DNA from: Peteryoungia algae
GTDB taxonomy: Bacteria; Pseudomonadota; Alphaproteobacteria; Rhizobiales; Rhizobiaceae
Length of the DNA: 64,000 nt
Direction: 5' to 3'
Assembly: GCF_030369675.1 (NCBI RefSeq)
Contig: NZ_CP128477.1
Location: forward strand, 3,366,501-3,430,500
Part shown: positions 26,155-36,591 of the stretch, in pieces
How positions within the stretch are numbered: the first letter of the stretch is position 1
Layout: the number at the start of each line of letters is the position of its first letter
Made by a program: the position numbers and the translations under genes
The notes under the pieces: generated by a model
What the model saw: only the letters and a program-made list of their open reading frames with translations
Databases searched by the model: none
Told to the model about the DNA's origin: nothing

Positions 26155-27084
26155 TCAGGCGAAGACTCGCCGTGGATGGAATTCACCGCCAGCGATCTCG
26201 CCGATCGCGATCAGCTTGCCGCCGGCAAGTGCGACGGCCTCCGGTTCGGCGACGGGCGCATCACGCCCGCGCAGGATGATCGGGTTGCCCATCCGCAGGC
26301 GATGCGCCTGGTCATCGGTGATCCGAAGCTGCGGCAAGGCCGACAGCGCCTCGGCCGTATCCCCGAGGAAGGCGTCGAGAGCAGCCAGACGCTCATCGCG
26401 GTCTTCAATGCCTTCGAGCGCCACGAGCTCTGCGAGCGGCACCATCATCTCTTCTGCGAACGGGGCGACAAAGGTACGGCGGAGCGAGGAGATGTGCCCG
26501 TAGCAGCCGAGATCGCGACCGAAGTCCCGGGCCAGCGAGCGTACATAGGTTCCCTTGCCGCATTCCACCTCGAAATGCGCCTTGTCGGTTTCGCAATTGA
26601 GCAGTGTCAGGCGATGAACCTCGACTTCGCGCGAGGGGATCTCGACCGTCTCGCCATCGCGGGCGAGGTCATAGGCGCGCTCGCCAGCGATCTTGATCGC
26701 CGAAAATTGCGGCGGGATCTGATTGATCGTGCCGGTATAGTTCGGCAGCAGGGCGCGTATGGCGTCTTCGCTCGGGCGCTGGTCCGAGGTGTGTGTGGCC
26801 TCGCCTTCCAGATCGTCCGTCGAGCGCTCCTCGCCCCAGGTGACCGTGAATTCGTAGATCTTGCGCCCATCCATCACGTAGGGAACGGTCTTTGTCGCAT
26901 CACCGAGCGCGATCGGCAGCATGCCGGAAGCGAGAGGGTCGAGCGTGCCGGCATGACCGGCCTTCTGGGCATTGAACAGCCACTTGATCTTGCCGACTGC
27001 CTCGGTCGAGCCGAAATCGACCGGCTTGTCGAGGATGAGCCAGCCCGAGATCGGGCGGCCCTTGGGCTTTCTGGGTTTTGACAT
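26155..27084 (-). CDS. truB: tRNA pseudouridine-55 synthase
   Basis: Makes pseudouridine 55 in the T loop of tRNAs. It has 309 residues. The catalytic aspartate is in [19 protein letters not shown] (about residues 44-62), with [15 protein letters not shown] and the RNA-binding [14 protein letters not shown] further on, and a C-terminal PUA-like extension. It follows rbfA after 12 bases in the nusA-infB-rbfA-truB-rpsO order. Confidence 0.97.
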   Translation of the reverse strand: MSKPRKPKGRPISGWLILDKPVDFGSTEAVGKIKWLFNAQKAGHAGTLDPLASGMLPIALGDATKTVPYVMDGRKIYEFTVTWGEERSTDDLEGEATHTSDQRPSEDAIRALLPNYTGTINQIPPQFSAIKIAGERAYDLARDGETVEIPSREVEVHRLTLLNCETDKAHFEVECGKGTYVRSLARDFGRDLGCYGHISSLRRTFVAPFAEEMMVPLAELVALEGIEDRDERLAALDAFLGDTAEALSALPQLRITDDQAHRLRMGNPIILRGRDAPVAEPEAVALAGGKLIAIGEIAGGEFHPRRVFA

Positions 27085-27096
27085 CTAGGTCTTTTC

Positions 27097-27501
27097 TCAG
27101 TCTTTGTCTTCGTCGGTACCGAGGTCGCGCTGGACCTCCGGCGAGCGCAGCAGCGCATCGATCTTCTGGTAGTTGTCGAAGCTGGTGTCGTCGCGGAAGC
27201 GTACTTCCGGCATGTATTTCATCTGCCGCAGCTGGCCGCCGATGCGTCCGCGAATGAATTTCGCATGTTTGTTCAAGGCTGCGATCACCGCGTCATGGTC
27301 GGAAACGCCGAGTGGCGCCACATAGGCGGTTGCCATCTTCAGATCGGGCGACATGCGGACTTCCGAAACCGAAATCACGGTTTTTTCGATGAGGTCGTCA
27401 TTGACCTCTCCGCGCTGAAGCACCTGGGTTATGGCGGCGCGCACCTGCTCGCCGACGCGCAGCATGCGCTGCGAAGGTGCCGATGAGGTTGGTTTTGTCA
27501 T
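27097..27501 (-). CDS. rbfA: Ribosome-binding factor A
   Basis: KH-fold 30S maturation factor, 134 residues. It has [42 protein letters not shown] and the C-terminal [20 protein letters not shown] pattern typical of the family. It sits between infB and truB. Confidence 0.96.
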   Translation of the reverse strand: MTKPTSSAPSQRMLRVGEQVRAAITQVLQRGEVNDDLIEKTVISVSEVRMSPDLKMATAYVAPLGVSDHDAVIAALNKHAKFIRGRIGGQLRQMKYMPEVRFRDDTSFDNYQKIDALLRSPEVQRDLGTDEDKD

Positions 27502-27662
27502 GGTTCAGTCGCCTTTCGCACGAGGCATCCGGAGCTTTCGCCGCGCGCATCATGCTGTGAATTGTCGTTCATCCGACGATGCGCCGGAGCTCATGATCCC
27601 CATAAACAGCGAGCGCCGGAAGATCCGGCGCCCGAAGGGGTCGTGGTTCGAAACGCCTGAAA

Positions 27663-30362
27663 TCAGAGCGTACGCGTGATGTGTTCCACGCGGAAGCACT
27701 CGATCGTGTCGCCGGCGCGGATGTCTTCGTAGTTCTCGAAGGCCATACCGCATTCCTGACCCATCGGCACATCGGCGACTTCGTCCTTGAAGCGCTTGAG
27801 CGTCTTGAGTTTGCCTTCGTGGATGACGACGTTGTCGCGCACCAGGCGCACGCCGGCACCACGTTCGACCTTGCCTTCGACGACGCGGCAACCCGCGACC
27901 TTGCCGACCTTCGTGATGTTGAACACCTCGAGGATCTCGGCATTGCCGAGGAAGGTTTCGCGACGCTCCGGAGAGAGCAGACCCGACATCGCTGCCTTCA
28001 CGTCATCCACCAGATCGTAGATGATGTTGTAGTAGCGAATCTCGATCCCGGCACGCTCGGAGGCGGTGCGGGCCTGAGCATTGGCACGCACGTTGAAGCC
28101 GATGATCGCGGCGTTGGATGCCTCGGCGAGCGAGATATCCGATTCCGTGATCGCTCCGGCGCCCGAATGGACGATACGAGCGCGCACTTCGTCGGTGCCG
28201 AGCTTGTCGAGAGCCGCAATGATTGCTTCGACGGAACCCTGCACGTCGGCCTTGATGACCAGCGGGAATTCCTTGAAGCCTGTATTCTGCAGCTGGCTCA
28301 TCATCTGTTCCAGCGAGCCGCGCTGACCCGACTGGCGGGCTGCGGCCTTGTCACGGGTCAGACGCTGGCGATATTCCGAGATTTCGCGGGCGCGGCTCTC
28401 GTTTTCAACCACGGCGAACTTGTCACCGGCAGCAGGCGTACCCGACAGGCCGAGAATCTCGACCGGCATGGCAGGTCCGGCTTCCTTGACGTGATCACCC
28501 TGGTCGTTGACCAGCGCACGAACACGGCCCCACTGGTCGCCGGCCACGATGATCTGGCCAGGCTTGAGCGTACCCTTCTGGACGAGAACGGTTGCAACCG
28601 CGCCACGACCGCGGTCGAGCTGGGCTTCGATAACGGTACCTTCGGCGGTGCGCGTCGGGTCGGCCTTCAGGTCGAGGATTTCGGCCTGCAGCAACACGGC
28701 TTCGAGCAGCTTGTCGAGGTTCAGCTTGTTCTTCGCCGAAACCTCGACGTCGAGCACTTCACCACCCATGGATTCCACGAAGACTTCGTGCTGCAGAAGC
28801 TGCTGACGAACCTTGTCCGGGTTTGCCTCATGCTTGTCGATCTTGTTGATCGCCACGATGATCGGCACACCGGCCGCCTTGGCGTGGTTGATCGATTCGA
28901 TCGTCTGCGGCATCACGCTGTCGTCGGCGGCAACCACGAGGATCGCGATATCTGTCGCCTGGGCACCACGGGCACGCATGGCCGTAAAGGCGGCGTGGCC
29001 GGGCGTGTCGATGAAGGTGATCTTCTGGCCGTTCTGCTCGACCTGGTAGGCACCGATATGCTGGGTGATGCCACCGGCTTCGCCGGATACGACCGAAGTC
29101 TTGCGGATGGCGTCGAGCAGCGAGGTCTTGCCGTGGTCGACGTGACCCATGATCGTGACCACGGGCGGACGCGACACCAGCTCGCCTTCGTCGTCCTTGA
29201 CATTGAAGATGCCTTCTTCAACGTCGGATTCCGAAACGCGCTTCACGGTGTGACCGAATTCGGTGGCAATGAGCTCGGCGAGGTCGGCGTCGATGACGTC
29301 GCCCGGCTTCATCATCTGGCCCTCCTTCATCAGGTACTTGATGACGTCGACGGCGCGCTCGGACATGCGCTGCGACAGTTCCTGAATGGTGATGGTTTCC
29401 GGCAGGATGACCTCGCGCATGACCTTTTCGCGGGTTTCCTGCATCTGGCTGCGGCGGAACTTCTCCTGCCGGCGGCGCATGGCAGACAGCGAACGGCCGC
29501 GTGCCGTGCCGTCATCCTCGACATTGGCCGTGGTGACTGTCAGCTTGCCACGACGACGGTCTTCCTCGACCTTCGGACGGGCAGGGACCTTGGGAGCCAC
29601 GGGCATGGCGACCTTGCCGCGGCCGGGGATCGTCCGCGGAGAGGCGCGGCTATCGTCTTCGTCATTGGTCTTGCGCCCACGCACGAATCCGGGTGCGCCG
29701 GGTGCCGGAATGGCCGTACGGTTCACAGCGACGGGCGCAGCAGCCACCGGCGCTTCAGCGGGCTCGGCAGCAGCGTCGGGTTCCGCCTGCAGTTCGGGCT
29801 GCGGTTCGGCAGCGCGGCGCGCTGCCTCTTCGGCGGCCACGCGTGCGGCTTCCTCGGCTTCCACCTTGCGGCGAGCCTCGTCGATCACGCGCTGCTTGGC
29901 TTCCTCGACTTCACGAACCTGGGCTTCGGCGAGAGCGCGGCGACGCGCTTCCATTTCGCCGGCCGACAGGTCGTGCAGAACGGCGCCACGCGGGCGTTCC
30001 TGCTGGCGCGGCGGCTGCGAAGGTTGCTGGCGCTGCGGCTGCTGGGGGCGCTGTGGGCGCTGCGGCTGCTGTGCTGGTGCCGGGCGGGCCGCTGCAACGG
30101 GTGCCGCAGCCGGCGAAGGCGCCTGTGTCGGTGCTGGCGTCGGAGCTGCCGCGACCGGTTCCGCACGAACAGGGGTAACCGGTGTAATCGGTGGCTTTTC
30201 GTCCAGCGGGCGGGTCGGGCGGCGCTTCACCGTCTCGACGACGACCGACTTCGTACGGCCGCGCCCCATGTCCTGGCGCACGGTACCCTGGCTCATCCCT
30301 GAGGGCTTCAAGGTGAGTGTCTTCTTCACGCCGATTGTCTTGTCGTCTTTGTTGTCGGTCAT
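27663..30362 (-). CDS. infB: Translation initiation factor IF-2
   Basis: GTPase that brings initiator tRNA to the 30S subunit, 899 residues. A long low-complexity N-terminal region (about residues 40-260, rich in P, A, Q, R and E with [15 protein letters not shown] repeats) precedes the IF2_N segment. The G domain starts near residue 400: G1 [16 protein letters not shown]2 [13 protein letters not shown]3 DTPGHAAF, G4 NKID. The C-terminal tRNA-binding domain ends [18 protein letters not shown]. The alphaproteobacterial N-terminal extension is normal. It is part of the nusA operon. Confidence 0.98.
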   Translation of the reverse strand: MTDNKDDKTIGVKKTLTLKPSGMSQGTVRQDMGRGRTKSVVVETVKRRPTRPLDEKPPITPVTPVRAEPVAAAPTPAPTQAPSPAAAPVAAARPAPAQQPQRPQRPQQPQRQQPSQPPRQQERPRGAVLHDLSAGEMEARRRALAEAQVREVEEAKQRVIDEARRKVEAEEAARVAAEEAARRAAEPQPELQAEPDAAAEPAEAPVAAAPVAVNRTAIPAPGAPGFVRGRKTNDEDDSRASPRTIPGRGKVAMPVAPKVPARPKVEEDRRRGKLTVTTANVEDDGTARGRSLSAMRRRQEKFRRSQMQETREKVMREVILPETITIQELSQRMSERAVDVIKYLMKEGQMMKPGDVIDADLAELIATEFGHTVKRVSESDVEEGIFNVKDDEGELVSRPPVVTIMGHVDHGKTSLLDAIRKTSVVSGEAGGITQHIGAYQVEQNGQKITFIDTPGHAAFTAMRARGAQATDIAILVVAADDSVMPQTIESINHAKAAGVPIIVAINKIDKHEANPDKVRQQLLQHEVFVESMGGEVLDVEVSAKNKLNLDKLLEAVLLQAEILDLKADPTRTAEGTVIEAQLDRGRGAVATVLVQKGTLKPGQIIVAGDQWGRVRALVNDQGDHVKEAGPAMPVEILGLSGTPAAGDKFAVVENESRAREISEYRQRLTRDKAAARQSGQRGSLEQMMSQLQNTGFKEFPLVIKADVQGSVEAIIAALDKLGTDEVRARIVHSGAGAITESDISLAEASNAAIIGFNVRANAQARTASERAGIEIRYYNIIYDLVDDVKAAMSGLLSPERRETFLGNAEILEVFNITKVGKVAGCRVVEGKVERGAGVRLVRDNVVIHEGKLKTLKRFKDEVADVPMGQECGMAFENYEDIRAGDTIECFRVEHITRTL

Positions 30363-30463
30363 TCCGTTCCCGTTCCTTCGAGCGAGGCCGGATGCCGAGC
30401 ATCAGGCCTCGCCGTTCACATACTGTCCTAAACCACGGAGGCCGACCTGTGCCGGTGACCGCG

Positions 30464-31147
30464 TCATTGTGATTTCGGGCCAGCGCCCGAGACCTGCGGC
30501 GCGTGGCCGCGATAGGTTTCGAGCAGAGTTGCGCGCTTCACTACACCTTCACCTGCCTGCCCTGCAAGCACGCAAGCATGGATAAACGCATTCTGGCCCA
30601 TCTGCTCTTCCAATTCCGCCCCGGTCAGAAGGTGGAAAGCGGGCACTTCCGCCTTCGCCCCCGTTCCGAGGTGCCAGGCCTTACGGGCCTGGTCGATCTT
30701 TCTCACGCCATCCGCTGCGGCATCCTGCGAATGGAACACCGCAATGGCCTCACCGCTTCGTACTGCCGCCTCGACTTTCGCCGCCCCGGTGACGAACTGG
30801 CCGGCCTTGCGCGCCATGTTCATCATTCCGATCAGCTGCGCGACCAGAAGCCGCTCAACCACGGATCCGAGATCCGGATCCGCCTTCACATCTCGTTTCA
30901 GGGCCCGGGCGAAGAGTTTCTTCGCCACGGCCTTCTCGACTGCCTCCCGGCTGGGGCTGACCCAGCAGCCCCGGCCCGGAAGCGTCCGCTTCAGATCCGG
31001 GACGACCGTCCCGTCAGGCGCGGCCACGAAACGCAGGAGCGTTTCGGGCGATCCGCTTTCGCGGGTGGCAATGCACATGCGTCCGTTCGCGTCGGAGAAG
31101 TCGAAATCGTCTTCGGCCTCTGTCGCGTCGGGCGTCTGCGCGCCCAT
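30464..31147 (-). CDS. YlxR-YlxQ fusion RNA-binding protein
   Basis: A 227-residue protein joining two modules: an N-terminal YlxR (DUF448) domain with RMCIATRESGSPETLLRFV and LPGRGCWVSPSREAVEKAV, and a C-terminal L7Ae/L30e-like YlxQ domain starting at LLVAQLIGMMNMARKAGQFVTG. The usual YlxR GRGA(Y/W) motif appears as GRGCW. Such fusions sit between nusA and infB in Alphaproteobacteria; the role is RNA binding, with no defined target. The ATG overlaps the nusA stop (TGATG), so the two are coupled. Confidence 0.9.
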   Translation of the reverse strand: MGAQTPDATEAEDDFDFSDANGRMCIATRESGSPETLLRFVAAPDGTVVPDLKRTLPGRGCWVSPSREAVEKAVAKKLFARALKRDVKADPDLGSVVERLLVAQLIGMMNMARKAGQFVTGAAKVEAAVRSGEAIAVFHSQDAAADGVRKIDQARKAWHLGTGAKAEVPAFHLLTGAELEEQMGQNAFIHACVLAGQAGEGVVKRATLLETYRGHAPQVSGAGPKSQ

Positions 31148-32766
31148 CACGTTGCCTGCTCGGCTTCTTCGCCTTCGAGTTCGCCTTCAGCTTCGACTTC
31201 CGCTTCGGCTGCGAGGTCTTCCTCGGTGATCCAACCGGCAGAAAGACGCGCCCGCACGATCATGGCCTCGGCCTCTGCACGCGAGATCTCGAATTTCGAG
31301 AACAGGCCCTCGAACTTCTTCGTCTCGCCGTCCTTGCGCTCGCTCCAGCCGACGAGATCGTCAGCGGCGCAGCCGGCGAAGTCCTCGATCGTCTTGATGC
31401 CGTCTTCGCCGAGTGCGACCATCATCTGCGAGGTGATGCCCTCGATCTGGCGCAGTTCGTCGGCAACGCCGAGTTCCTTGCGCTTCGCGTCCATCTCGGC
31501 CTCGATCTTCTCGAGGTACTCGCGGGCGCGGGTCTGGATTTCCTGTGCCGTGTCTTCGTCGAAGCCGTCGATCGAAGCAATTTCGTCGAGATCGACGTAA
31601 GCCACTTCCTCGACCTGGGCAAAGCCTTCGGACGCCAGAACCTGGCCGACCATTTCATCGACGTCGAGCGCGTCCATGAACAGGTTGGTACGCTCGTTGA
31701 ATTCCTTCTGGCGGCGCTCCGATTCCTCGGCTTCCGTCATGATGTCGATATCCCAGCCGGTCAGCTGCGACGCAAGGCGTACGTTCTGGCCACGACGGCC
31801 GATGGCCAGCGACAGCTGCTCGTCAGGAACGACCACTTCGATGCGCTCTGCGTCTTCATCGAGAACAACCTTGGCGACTTCTGCCGGCTGCAGGGCGTTG
31901 ACGATGAAGGAAGCCGGATCCTGGCTCCACGGAATGATGTCGATCTTTTCGCCCTGAAGCTCGCCGACGACGGCCTGAACGCGGGAGCCGCGCATACCGA
32001 CGCAGGCACCGACCGGATCGATCGAACTATCGTTCGAGATGACGGCGATCTTGGCGCGCGAACCGGGGTCACGGGCAACCGACTTGATCTGGATGATGCC
32101 GTCGTAGATTTCGGGCACTTCCATGGTGAACAGCTTCACCATGAACTGCGGATGGGTACGCGACAGAAAGATCTGCGGGCCGCGCTGTTCGCGGCGCACG
32201 TCGTAGACATAGGCACGCACGCGGTCGCCGTAACGGAAGGCTTCGCGCGGGATCATCTCGTCGCGACGGATGATGCCTTCGCCCCGGCCGAGATCGACGA
32301 TCACATTGCCGTATTCGACGCGCTTGACGGTGCCGTTGACGATCTCGCCGACGCGGTCCTTGAATTCGTCGAACTGGCGGTCACGCTCGGCTTCGCGCAC
32401 CTTCTGCACGATGACCTGCTTGGCCGACTGCGCGGCGATGCGACCGAAGTCCATTGGCGGCAGCGGATCGGCGATGAAGTCGCCGAGCTTGGCATCGACA
32501 TTGCGGTCGCGGGCGAGTTCGAGAGCGATCTGGGTCGCGTAGTCCTCGACCTTCTCGACCACTTCCAGAAGACGCTGCAGACGGATCTCGCCGGTCTTCG
32601 AATTGATGTCGGCGCGGATGTTGGTCTCGCTGCCGTAGCGCGACCGGGCAGCCTTCTGAATCGCGTCGGCCATGGCGGCGAGCACGATTTCGCGGTCGAT
32701 CACCTTTTCACGGGCGACGGCATCTGCGATCTGCAAGAGCTCGAGCCGGTTAGCGCTGACTGCCAT
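31147..32766 (-). CDS. nusA: Transcription termination/antitermination factor NusA
   Basis: RNA polymerase-binding pausing and antitermination factor, 539 residues. The N-terminal RNAP-binding domain ([19 protein letters not shown]) is followed by an S1 domain ([20 protein letters not shown]), KH1 ([17 protein letters not shown]), KH2 ([20 protein letters not shown]) and an acidic C terminus with helix-hairpin-helix-type repeats (residues about 360-510) ending [13 protein letters not shown]. It lies 56 bases after rimP. Confidence 0.98.
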   Translation of the reverse strand: MAVSANRLELLQIADAVAREKVIDREIVLAAMADAIQKAARSRYGSETNIRADINSKTGEIRLQRLLEVVEKVEDYATQIALELARDRNVDAKLGDFIADPLPPMDFGRIAAQSAKQVIVQKVREAERDRQFDEFKDRVGEIVNGTVKRVEYGNVIVDLGRGEGIIRRDEMIPREAFRYGDRVRAYVYDVRREQRGPQIFLSRTHPQFMVKLFTMEVPEIYDGIIQIKSVARDPGSRAKIAVISNDSSIDPVGACVGMRGSRVQAVVGELQGEKIDIIPWSQDPASFIVNALQPAEVAKVVLDEDAERIEVVVPDEQLSLAIGRRGQNVRLASQLTGWDIDIMTEAEESERRQKEFNERTNLFMDALDVDEMVGQVLASEGFAQVEEVAYVDLDEIASIDGFDEDTAQEIQTRAREYLEKIEAEMDAKRKELGVADELRQIEGITSQMMVALGEDGIKTIEDFAGCAADDLVGWSERKDGETKKFEGLFSKFEISRAEAEAMIVRARLSAGWITEEDLAAEAEVEAEGELEGEEAEQAT

Positions 32767-32822
32767 TGTCTTAGGTCTCCGTCTTCACGCCCGGGCATCG
32801 GCCTCGGGCTATAGGTCAAACG

Positions 32823-33431
32823 TTATTCTTCGCTGTCGTCTTCGTCGTTCTGGTTCGCGGCCTGCGCCTTGGCGAGCTTGTCGGCTCGGAGCGCGTCACG
32901 GATCAGATCGTCCGTCAGAATGAGCTTCGCCTCGGCGAGCGTATTGAAGGGGATGACCACCTTCGGTTCTTCGCCATAGGCTACCTGGTCGCGTTCCAGG
33001 GTGAAACCGTCCTGGTTCACGTCGGTGATCTTGCCGCGGAAGCGCTTGCGGTTATCGACCAGGATCGATGTCTCGCACTTCACGATATGGCCCTGCCAAC
33101 GGCTGAAATCCGATTTGCGCACCATCGGCCGGTCGATGCCCGGCGACGAAACTTCCAGATGGTAGGCCTTGTCGACCGGATCCTCGACGTCGAGGACAGG
33201 CGATACGGCCATCGATACGGCCTCGCAGCCTTCGACATCCATCGTGCCGTCGTTGCGCTCTGCCATGATCTGCAGCGTCATTCCGTTCTGGTTCATCATG
33301 CGCACGCGAACCAGCTTGAAATCCATCGCGACGAGCACGGGCTCGATAATGTCAGCGATACGACGGTCAAGGCCCGTTTCGGTGATGATCCGTGCTTCGC
33401 CGGGCTCCGGCGTCGGCATGTCTTCGGACAA
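32823..33431 (-). CDS. rimP: Ribosome maturation factor RimP
   Basis: 30S assembly factor, 202 residues. It has [19 protein letters not shown], the family core [21 protein letters not shown] and the C-terminal SH3-like part up to [16 protein letters not shown]. The start is taken as TTG at 33431, giving [10 protein letters not shown], because GGGAGT lies 8 bases upstream and rhizobial RimP proteins often begin MSE. ATG at 33419 is the alternative. It is the first gene of the nusA-infB operon, and a terminator-containing leader precedes it. Confidence 0.95.
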   Translation of the reverse strand: MSEDMPTPEPGEARIITETGLDRRIADIIEPVLVAMDFKLVRVRMMNQNGMTLQIMAERNDGTMDVEGCEAVSMAVSPVLDVEDPVDKAYHLEVSSPGIDRPMVRKSDFSRWQGHIVKCETSILVDNRKRFRGKITDVNQDGFTLERDQVAYGEEPKVVIPFNTLAEAKLILTDDLIRDALRADKLAKAQAANQNDEDDSEE

Positions 33432-33436
33432 TCGTT

Positions 33437-33499
33437 TTACTCCCGATTGGCTATGATCGCCAATAAAAAAGAGCGGGTCCTTCCGGGCCCACCCTTCAT
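33437..33499 (-). CDS. Possible leader peptide (20 codons) ahead of rimP
   Basis: A short ORF reading [20 protein letters not shown]. Its first codons lie in the stem of the leader terminator, it runs through the T-tract, and its stop codon TAA overlaps the rimP ribosome binding site GGGAG. There is no good ribosome binding site in front of its ATG, so translation is uncertain. If it is translated, ribosomes would disrupt the terminator and deliver themselves to the rimP start. Confidence 0.35.
   Translation of the reverse strand: MKGGPGRTRSFLLAIIANRE
33465..33494 (-). terminator. Intrinsic terminator in the rimP leader (attenuator candidate)
   Basis: On the minus strand GGGTGGGCCC (33494-33485), a short GGAA loop and GGACCCGCTC (33480-33471), with one internal mismatch and G-U pairs, followed directly by TTTTTT (33470-33465). 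No gene lies between it and the promoter at 33523-33551, so it sits inside the operon leader. Confidence 0.72.
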
Positions 33500-33522
33500 C
33501 TGTCGATCAAGAATTTGAAGGT

Positions 33523-33551
33523 CATATACGCGACTGCCCCGACTTTTGCAA
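33523..33551 (-). promoter_or_regulatory. Sigma-70 promoter of the rimP-nusA-infB operon
   Basis: On the minus strand TTGCAA (33551-33546), a 17-base spacer, TATATG (33528-33523). Transcription should start near 33516, about 20 bases before the terminator stem. Confidence 0.65.
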
Positions 33552-33660
33552 GCTTTTCGCGCATGGGGCAAAACAATCTTGCCTTTCATGCGTTGCGCAA
33601 GGCAAGGTCGTGGCGACCGCAGCCGTTCCCGATGGCGAATGCGTCGAGAAAAGTCGAGAC

Positions 33661-35295
33661 ATGTCCACACACGAACACCGCTCTCCGCTTCTGCCCCTCC
33701 GCAACGAAGCCTATCGCCGGATCTGGCTTGCCAGCATCTCGTCCAATCTCGGTGGTTTGATCCAGGGCGTCGGTGCCGCCTGGATGATGGCATCGATCTC
33801 CACTTCAGAAAATATGGTGGCCCTTGTCCAGGCATCGAACACCGGCCCGATCATGCTTTTGTCCCTGGTCGCTGGAGCCATCGCCGACAGCTTCGATCGC
33901 CGCCGGGTGATGATTGCTGCCCAGCTGTTCATGATTGTGGTCTCGGCGCTCCTGACGCTGTTCGCGTTTCTCGATCTGATCACGCCCTGGGCGCTCCTGG
34001 CCTTCACCTTCCTGATCGGCTGTGGCACTGCGCTCAACAATCCGTCCTGGCAGGCCTCGGTCGGCGACCTCGTCCCGCGCGCCGATCTGCCCTCGGCCGT
34101 CTCGCTCAACAGCATGGGCTTCAACATCACCCGCAGCGTCGGCCCTGCCATCGGCGGCGCCATCGTGGCAGCCGCAGGTGCTGCAGCCGCCTTTGCCGTC
34201 AACACGCTGTCTTATTTCGCGATCACCTATGCGCTCTTCCGCTGGCAGCCGAACATTCCGAAGAACCCGCTGCCACGCGAACATCTGGGGTCCGCCATCG
34301 GTGCCGGGCTGCGCTACGTGGCGATGTCGCCCAACCTCGGGAAGGTCCTGTTTCGCGGTTTCGTCTTCGGTCTGACGGCAACCGCAATCCTCTCGCTGCT
34401 ACCGATTGTCGCCCGTGACCAACTGGCGGGCGGACCGCTGACCTTCGGTGGCCTGCTCGGGGCCTTCGGCCTCGGCGCCATCCTCGGCGCCTTTTCCAAC
34501 CAGCGTGCGCGAGAACTCCTCTCAAGTGAGGATATCGTCCGCGCCGCCTTCGCCGGATTTGCGGTCGCCGCAGCGGTCACGGGCATCAGCACCTCGGTCT
34601 GGATCACGGCGCTTGCGCTGATGGTCGCCGGCGCCTGCTGGGTTCTGGCGCTTTCCCTTTTCAACACGGTCGTGCAGCTCTCGGCCCCTCGCTGGGTCGT
34701 CGGGCGCGCACTCTCGCTCTATCAAACGGCCACCTTCGGGGGCATGGCGACGGGCAGCTGGCTCTGGGGCAGTGTCGCCGAAAGCTACGGTTCCGGTCAT
34801 GCACTGGTGGCATCGAGCCTTTTGATGATGGTTGGCGTCTTCATCGGCTTCTTCCTCCCCATGCCTGCCTTCGCCACCCTCGATCTCGATCCGCTGAACC
34901 GCTTTAACGAGCCGTCCCTGAAGCTCGACATCCGGCCGCGCAGCGGCCCGATCGTCATTCATGTCGATTTCGAGATTGCCGACGAAGATGTTCCGGAGTT
35001 CCTGCGGATCATGGTCGAGCGCCGCCGCATTCGCTTGCGCGACGGCGCACGCAATTGGGCGCTGATGCGCGACCTTGAAAATCCTGACATCTGGACGGAA
35101 ACCTATCACGTGCCGACCTGGGTCGATTATGTCCGCCACAACCAGCGCCGCACCAAGGCCGATGCGGATATCACCGACCGCCTGTTGGAATTGCACTACG
35201 GCGACCGTCCGCCCCGGGTCCACCGGATGATCGAGCGCCAGGCGATCCCCCCGGCGGACGATATCTTCCACCAGACGCATATCGACCCCCACTGA
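33661..35295 (+). CDS. MFS transporter (MFS_3/EntS-like) with C-terminal ABM-like domain
   Basis: A 544-residue protein. Residues about 1-400 form an MFS transporter of about 12 helices (LRNEAYRRIWLASISSNLGGL, DSFDRRRVMI between helices, GTALNNPSWQASVGDLVPR). After PLNRFNEPS a soluble domain of about 125 residues follows (HVDFEIADEDVPEFLRIM, RRRIRLRDGARNWALMRDLENP, WTETYHVPTWVDYVRHNQR), which resembles the ferredoxin-like antibiotic biosynthesis monooxygenase fold attached to many MFS_3 proteins. The substrate is unknown; relatives export siderophores or drugs. It converges on the transglycosylase gene with a 9-base gap. The start at 33661 has only a weak ribosome binding site. Confidence 0.87.
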   Translation: MSTHEHRSPLLPLRNEAYRRIWLASISSNLGGLIQGVGAAWMMASISTSENMVALVQASNTGPIMLLSLVAGAIADSFDRRRVMIAAQLFMIVVSALLTLFAFLDLITPWALLAFTFLIGCGTALNNPSWQASVGDLVPRADLPSAVSLNSMGFNITRSVGPAIGGAIVAAAGAAAAFAVNTLSYFAITYALFRWQPNIPKNPLPREHLGSAIGAGLRYVAMSPNLGKVLFRGFVFGLTATAILSLLPIVARDQLAGGPLTFGGLLGAFGLGAILGAFSNQRARELLSSEDIVRAAFAGFAVAAAVTGISTSVWITALALMVAGACWVLALSLFNTVVQLSAPRWVVGRALSLYQTATFGGMATGSWLWGSVAESYGSGHALVASSLLMMVGVFIGFFLPMPAFATLDLDPLNRFNEPSLKLDIRPRSGPIVIHVDFEIADEDVPEFLRIMVERRRIRLRDGARNWALMRDLENPDIWTETYHVPTWVDYVRHNQRRTKADADITDRLLELHYGDRPPRVHRMIERQAIPPADDIFHQTHIDPH

Positions 35296-35304
35296 TGGCG
35301 GGTC

Positions 35305-36567
35305 TCAGCGCAGCTTCGCCTTGAGATCAGCACTCGGGTAGCAGGTGGGCGTCATCCCGTTCTTGGCCTGCCATTCGCCAAGCGACCGGCGTGTCTTGAA
35401 GCCGGGCAGGCCATCGACCTTGCCGACGTCGTAACCTTGCGCAACGAGCACCTTTTGCATGGCGAGCACGTCCGAGCGCAGCATCTTGCCGATATCGCCC
35501 CAGGATGCCTTGAACGCACCGCCGCCATGCGCGATCCGGTCCGCGAGATTGCCGATGAACAGCGCATAAAGGTCGGAATTGTTGTATTCCTTCAGCACAT
35601 AGAAATTCGGCGTGACCAGGAATTCCGGCCCAAAGGTGCCGGCCGGCACCAGCATCATCGCCGGCTGAGAAGATTCCGACGACGGAAATGCCCGGCCGGA
35701 GATCCGGGAAATCCCGGCGCTCGCCCAGGCAGAGACAGGCTTGGCCCTGTCAGGCCCTTCCTGCGCACAGGATACGCCATCGGCTATCGTGATCTCGAAG
35801 CCCCAGTCCCGGCCCTTCTGCCATCCGTTCCTCACCAGATAGTTGGCTATGGATGCAAGGGTATCCGGCACCGAATTCCAGATGTCGCGCTTGCCGTCGC
35901 CATCGAAGTCGACGGCATATTTCAGGTAGCTTCCCGGCATGAATTGCGGCTGTCCCAGAGCGCCGGCCCAGGAGCCCATCAGTCTGTCGGCACTCACATC
36001 TCCGCTCGCGACGATATGCAGTGCCGAAATCAACTCCTGCTGGAACATCGGCTTGCGCGTCGACATGAAGGCCTTGGTCGCCAGCACGTCGATTGCCGGA
36101 TGCGGCAGCTTCGCCCGTCCATAGCCGGATTCGCGTCCCCAGATGGCAACAATCACGGGGCCTGGAACGCCATAGGCAGCTTCAACCTTGCGCAGCGTCG
36201 CAGCATGCTGGTCCGCAAGGCTGCGACCGGTGGCGGCCAATCCCTGAAGTCGCTTTTCGTTGAAATAGGCGGCGGGCGAGCTGAACTCCGCCTGGCTCTG
36301 TGTCTGTTCCTTCGGGGGCGCCGTACCGGGCGGCACGAGATCCGGCAGATCCCAGTTCAACCGCACGCCCTGAAGCGTCCTGTCGAAGGTCTCCTTGCTG
36401 ATCCCGCCCTCCTGAGCGGCGCGCCAGAGATCACCAGCGATCCATTGCCGGAACTGCGCCTCGACGGCGCTGCGTGAGGCGGCTTCGACCGGGGCGGCGA
36501 AACTCCCGGCCAATGCCAGTGAAACGGTCGCCATCAACAAGCGAAGCGGCTTGCGAGTTCGTGCCAT
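35305..36567 (-). CDS. Lytic murein transglycosylase (MltB-type) with peptidoglycan-binding domain
   Basis: Periplasmic enzyme of 420 residues that cleaves peptidoglycan glycan strands to anhydro-muropeptides. A signal peptide (LLMATVSLALAGSFAAPVEA) is followed by an SLT_2/MltB catalytic domain with the catalytic glutamate in IWGRESGYGR (about residues 144-153), the MltB hallmark GSWAGALGQPQFMPGSYLKYAVDFDGDG and ANYLVRNGWQKG. A C-terminal peptidoglycan-binding domain (LRSDVLAMQKVLVAQGYDVGKVDGL) follows. No lipobox is seen, so it is probably soluble. Confidence 0.9.
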   Translation of the reverse strand: MARTRKPLRLLMATVSLALAGSFAAPVEAASRSAVEAQFRQWIAGDLWRAAQEGGISKETFDRTLQGVRLNWDLPDLVPPGTAPPKEQTQSQAEFSSPAAYFNEKRLQGLAATGRSLADQHAATLRKVEAAYGVPGPVIVAIWGRESGYGRAKLPHPAIDVLATKAFMSTRKPMFQQELISALHIVASGDVSADRLMGSWAGALGQPQFMPGSYLKYAVDFDGDGKRDIWNSVPDTLASIANYLVRNGWQKGRDWGFEITIADGVSCAQEGPDRAKPVSAWASAGISRISGRAFPSSESSQPAMMLVPAGTFGPEFLVTPNFYVLKEYNNSDLYALFIGNLADRIAHGGGAFKASWGDIGKMLRSDVLAMQKVLVAQGYDVGKVDGLPGFKTRRSLGEWQAKNGMTPTCYPSADLKAKLR

Positions 36568-36591
36568 CGATGTTTCCTCCCGGAATGTCCG

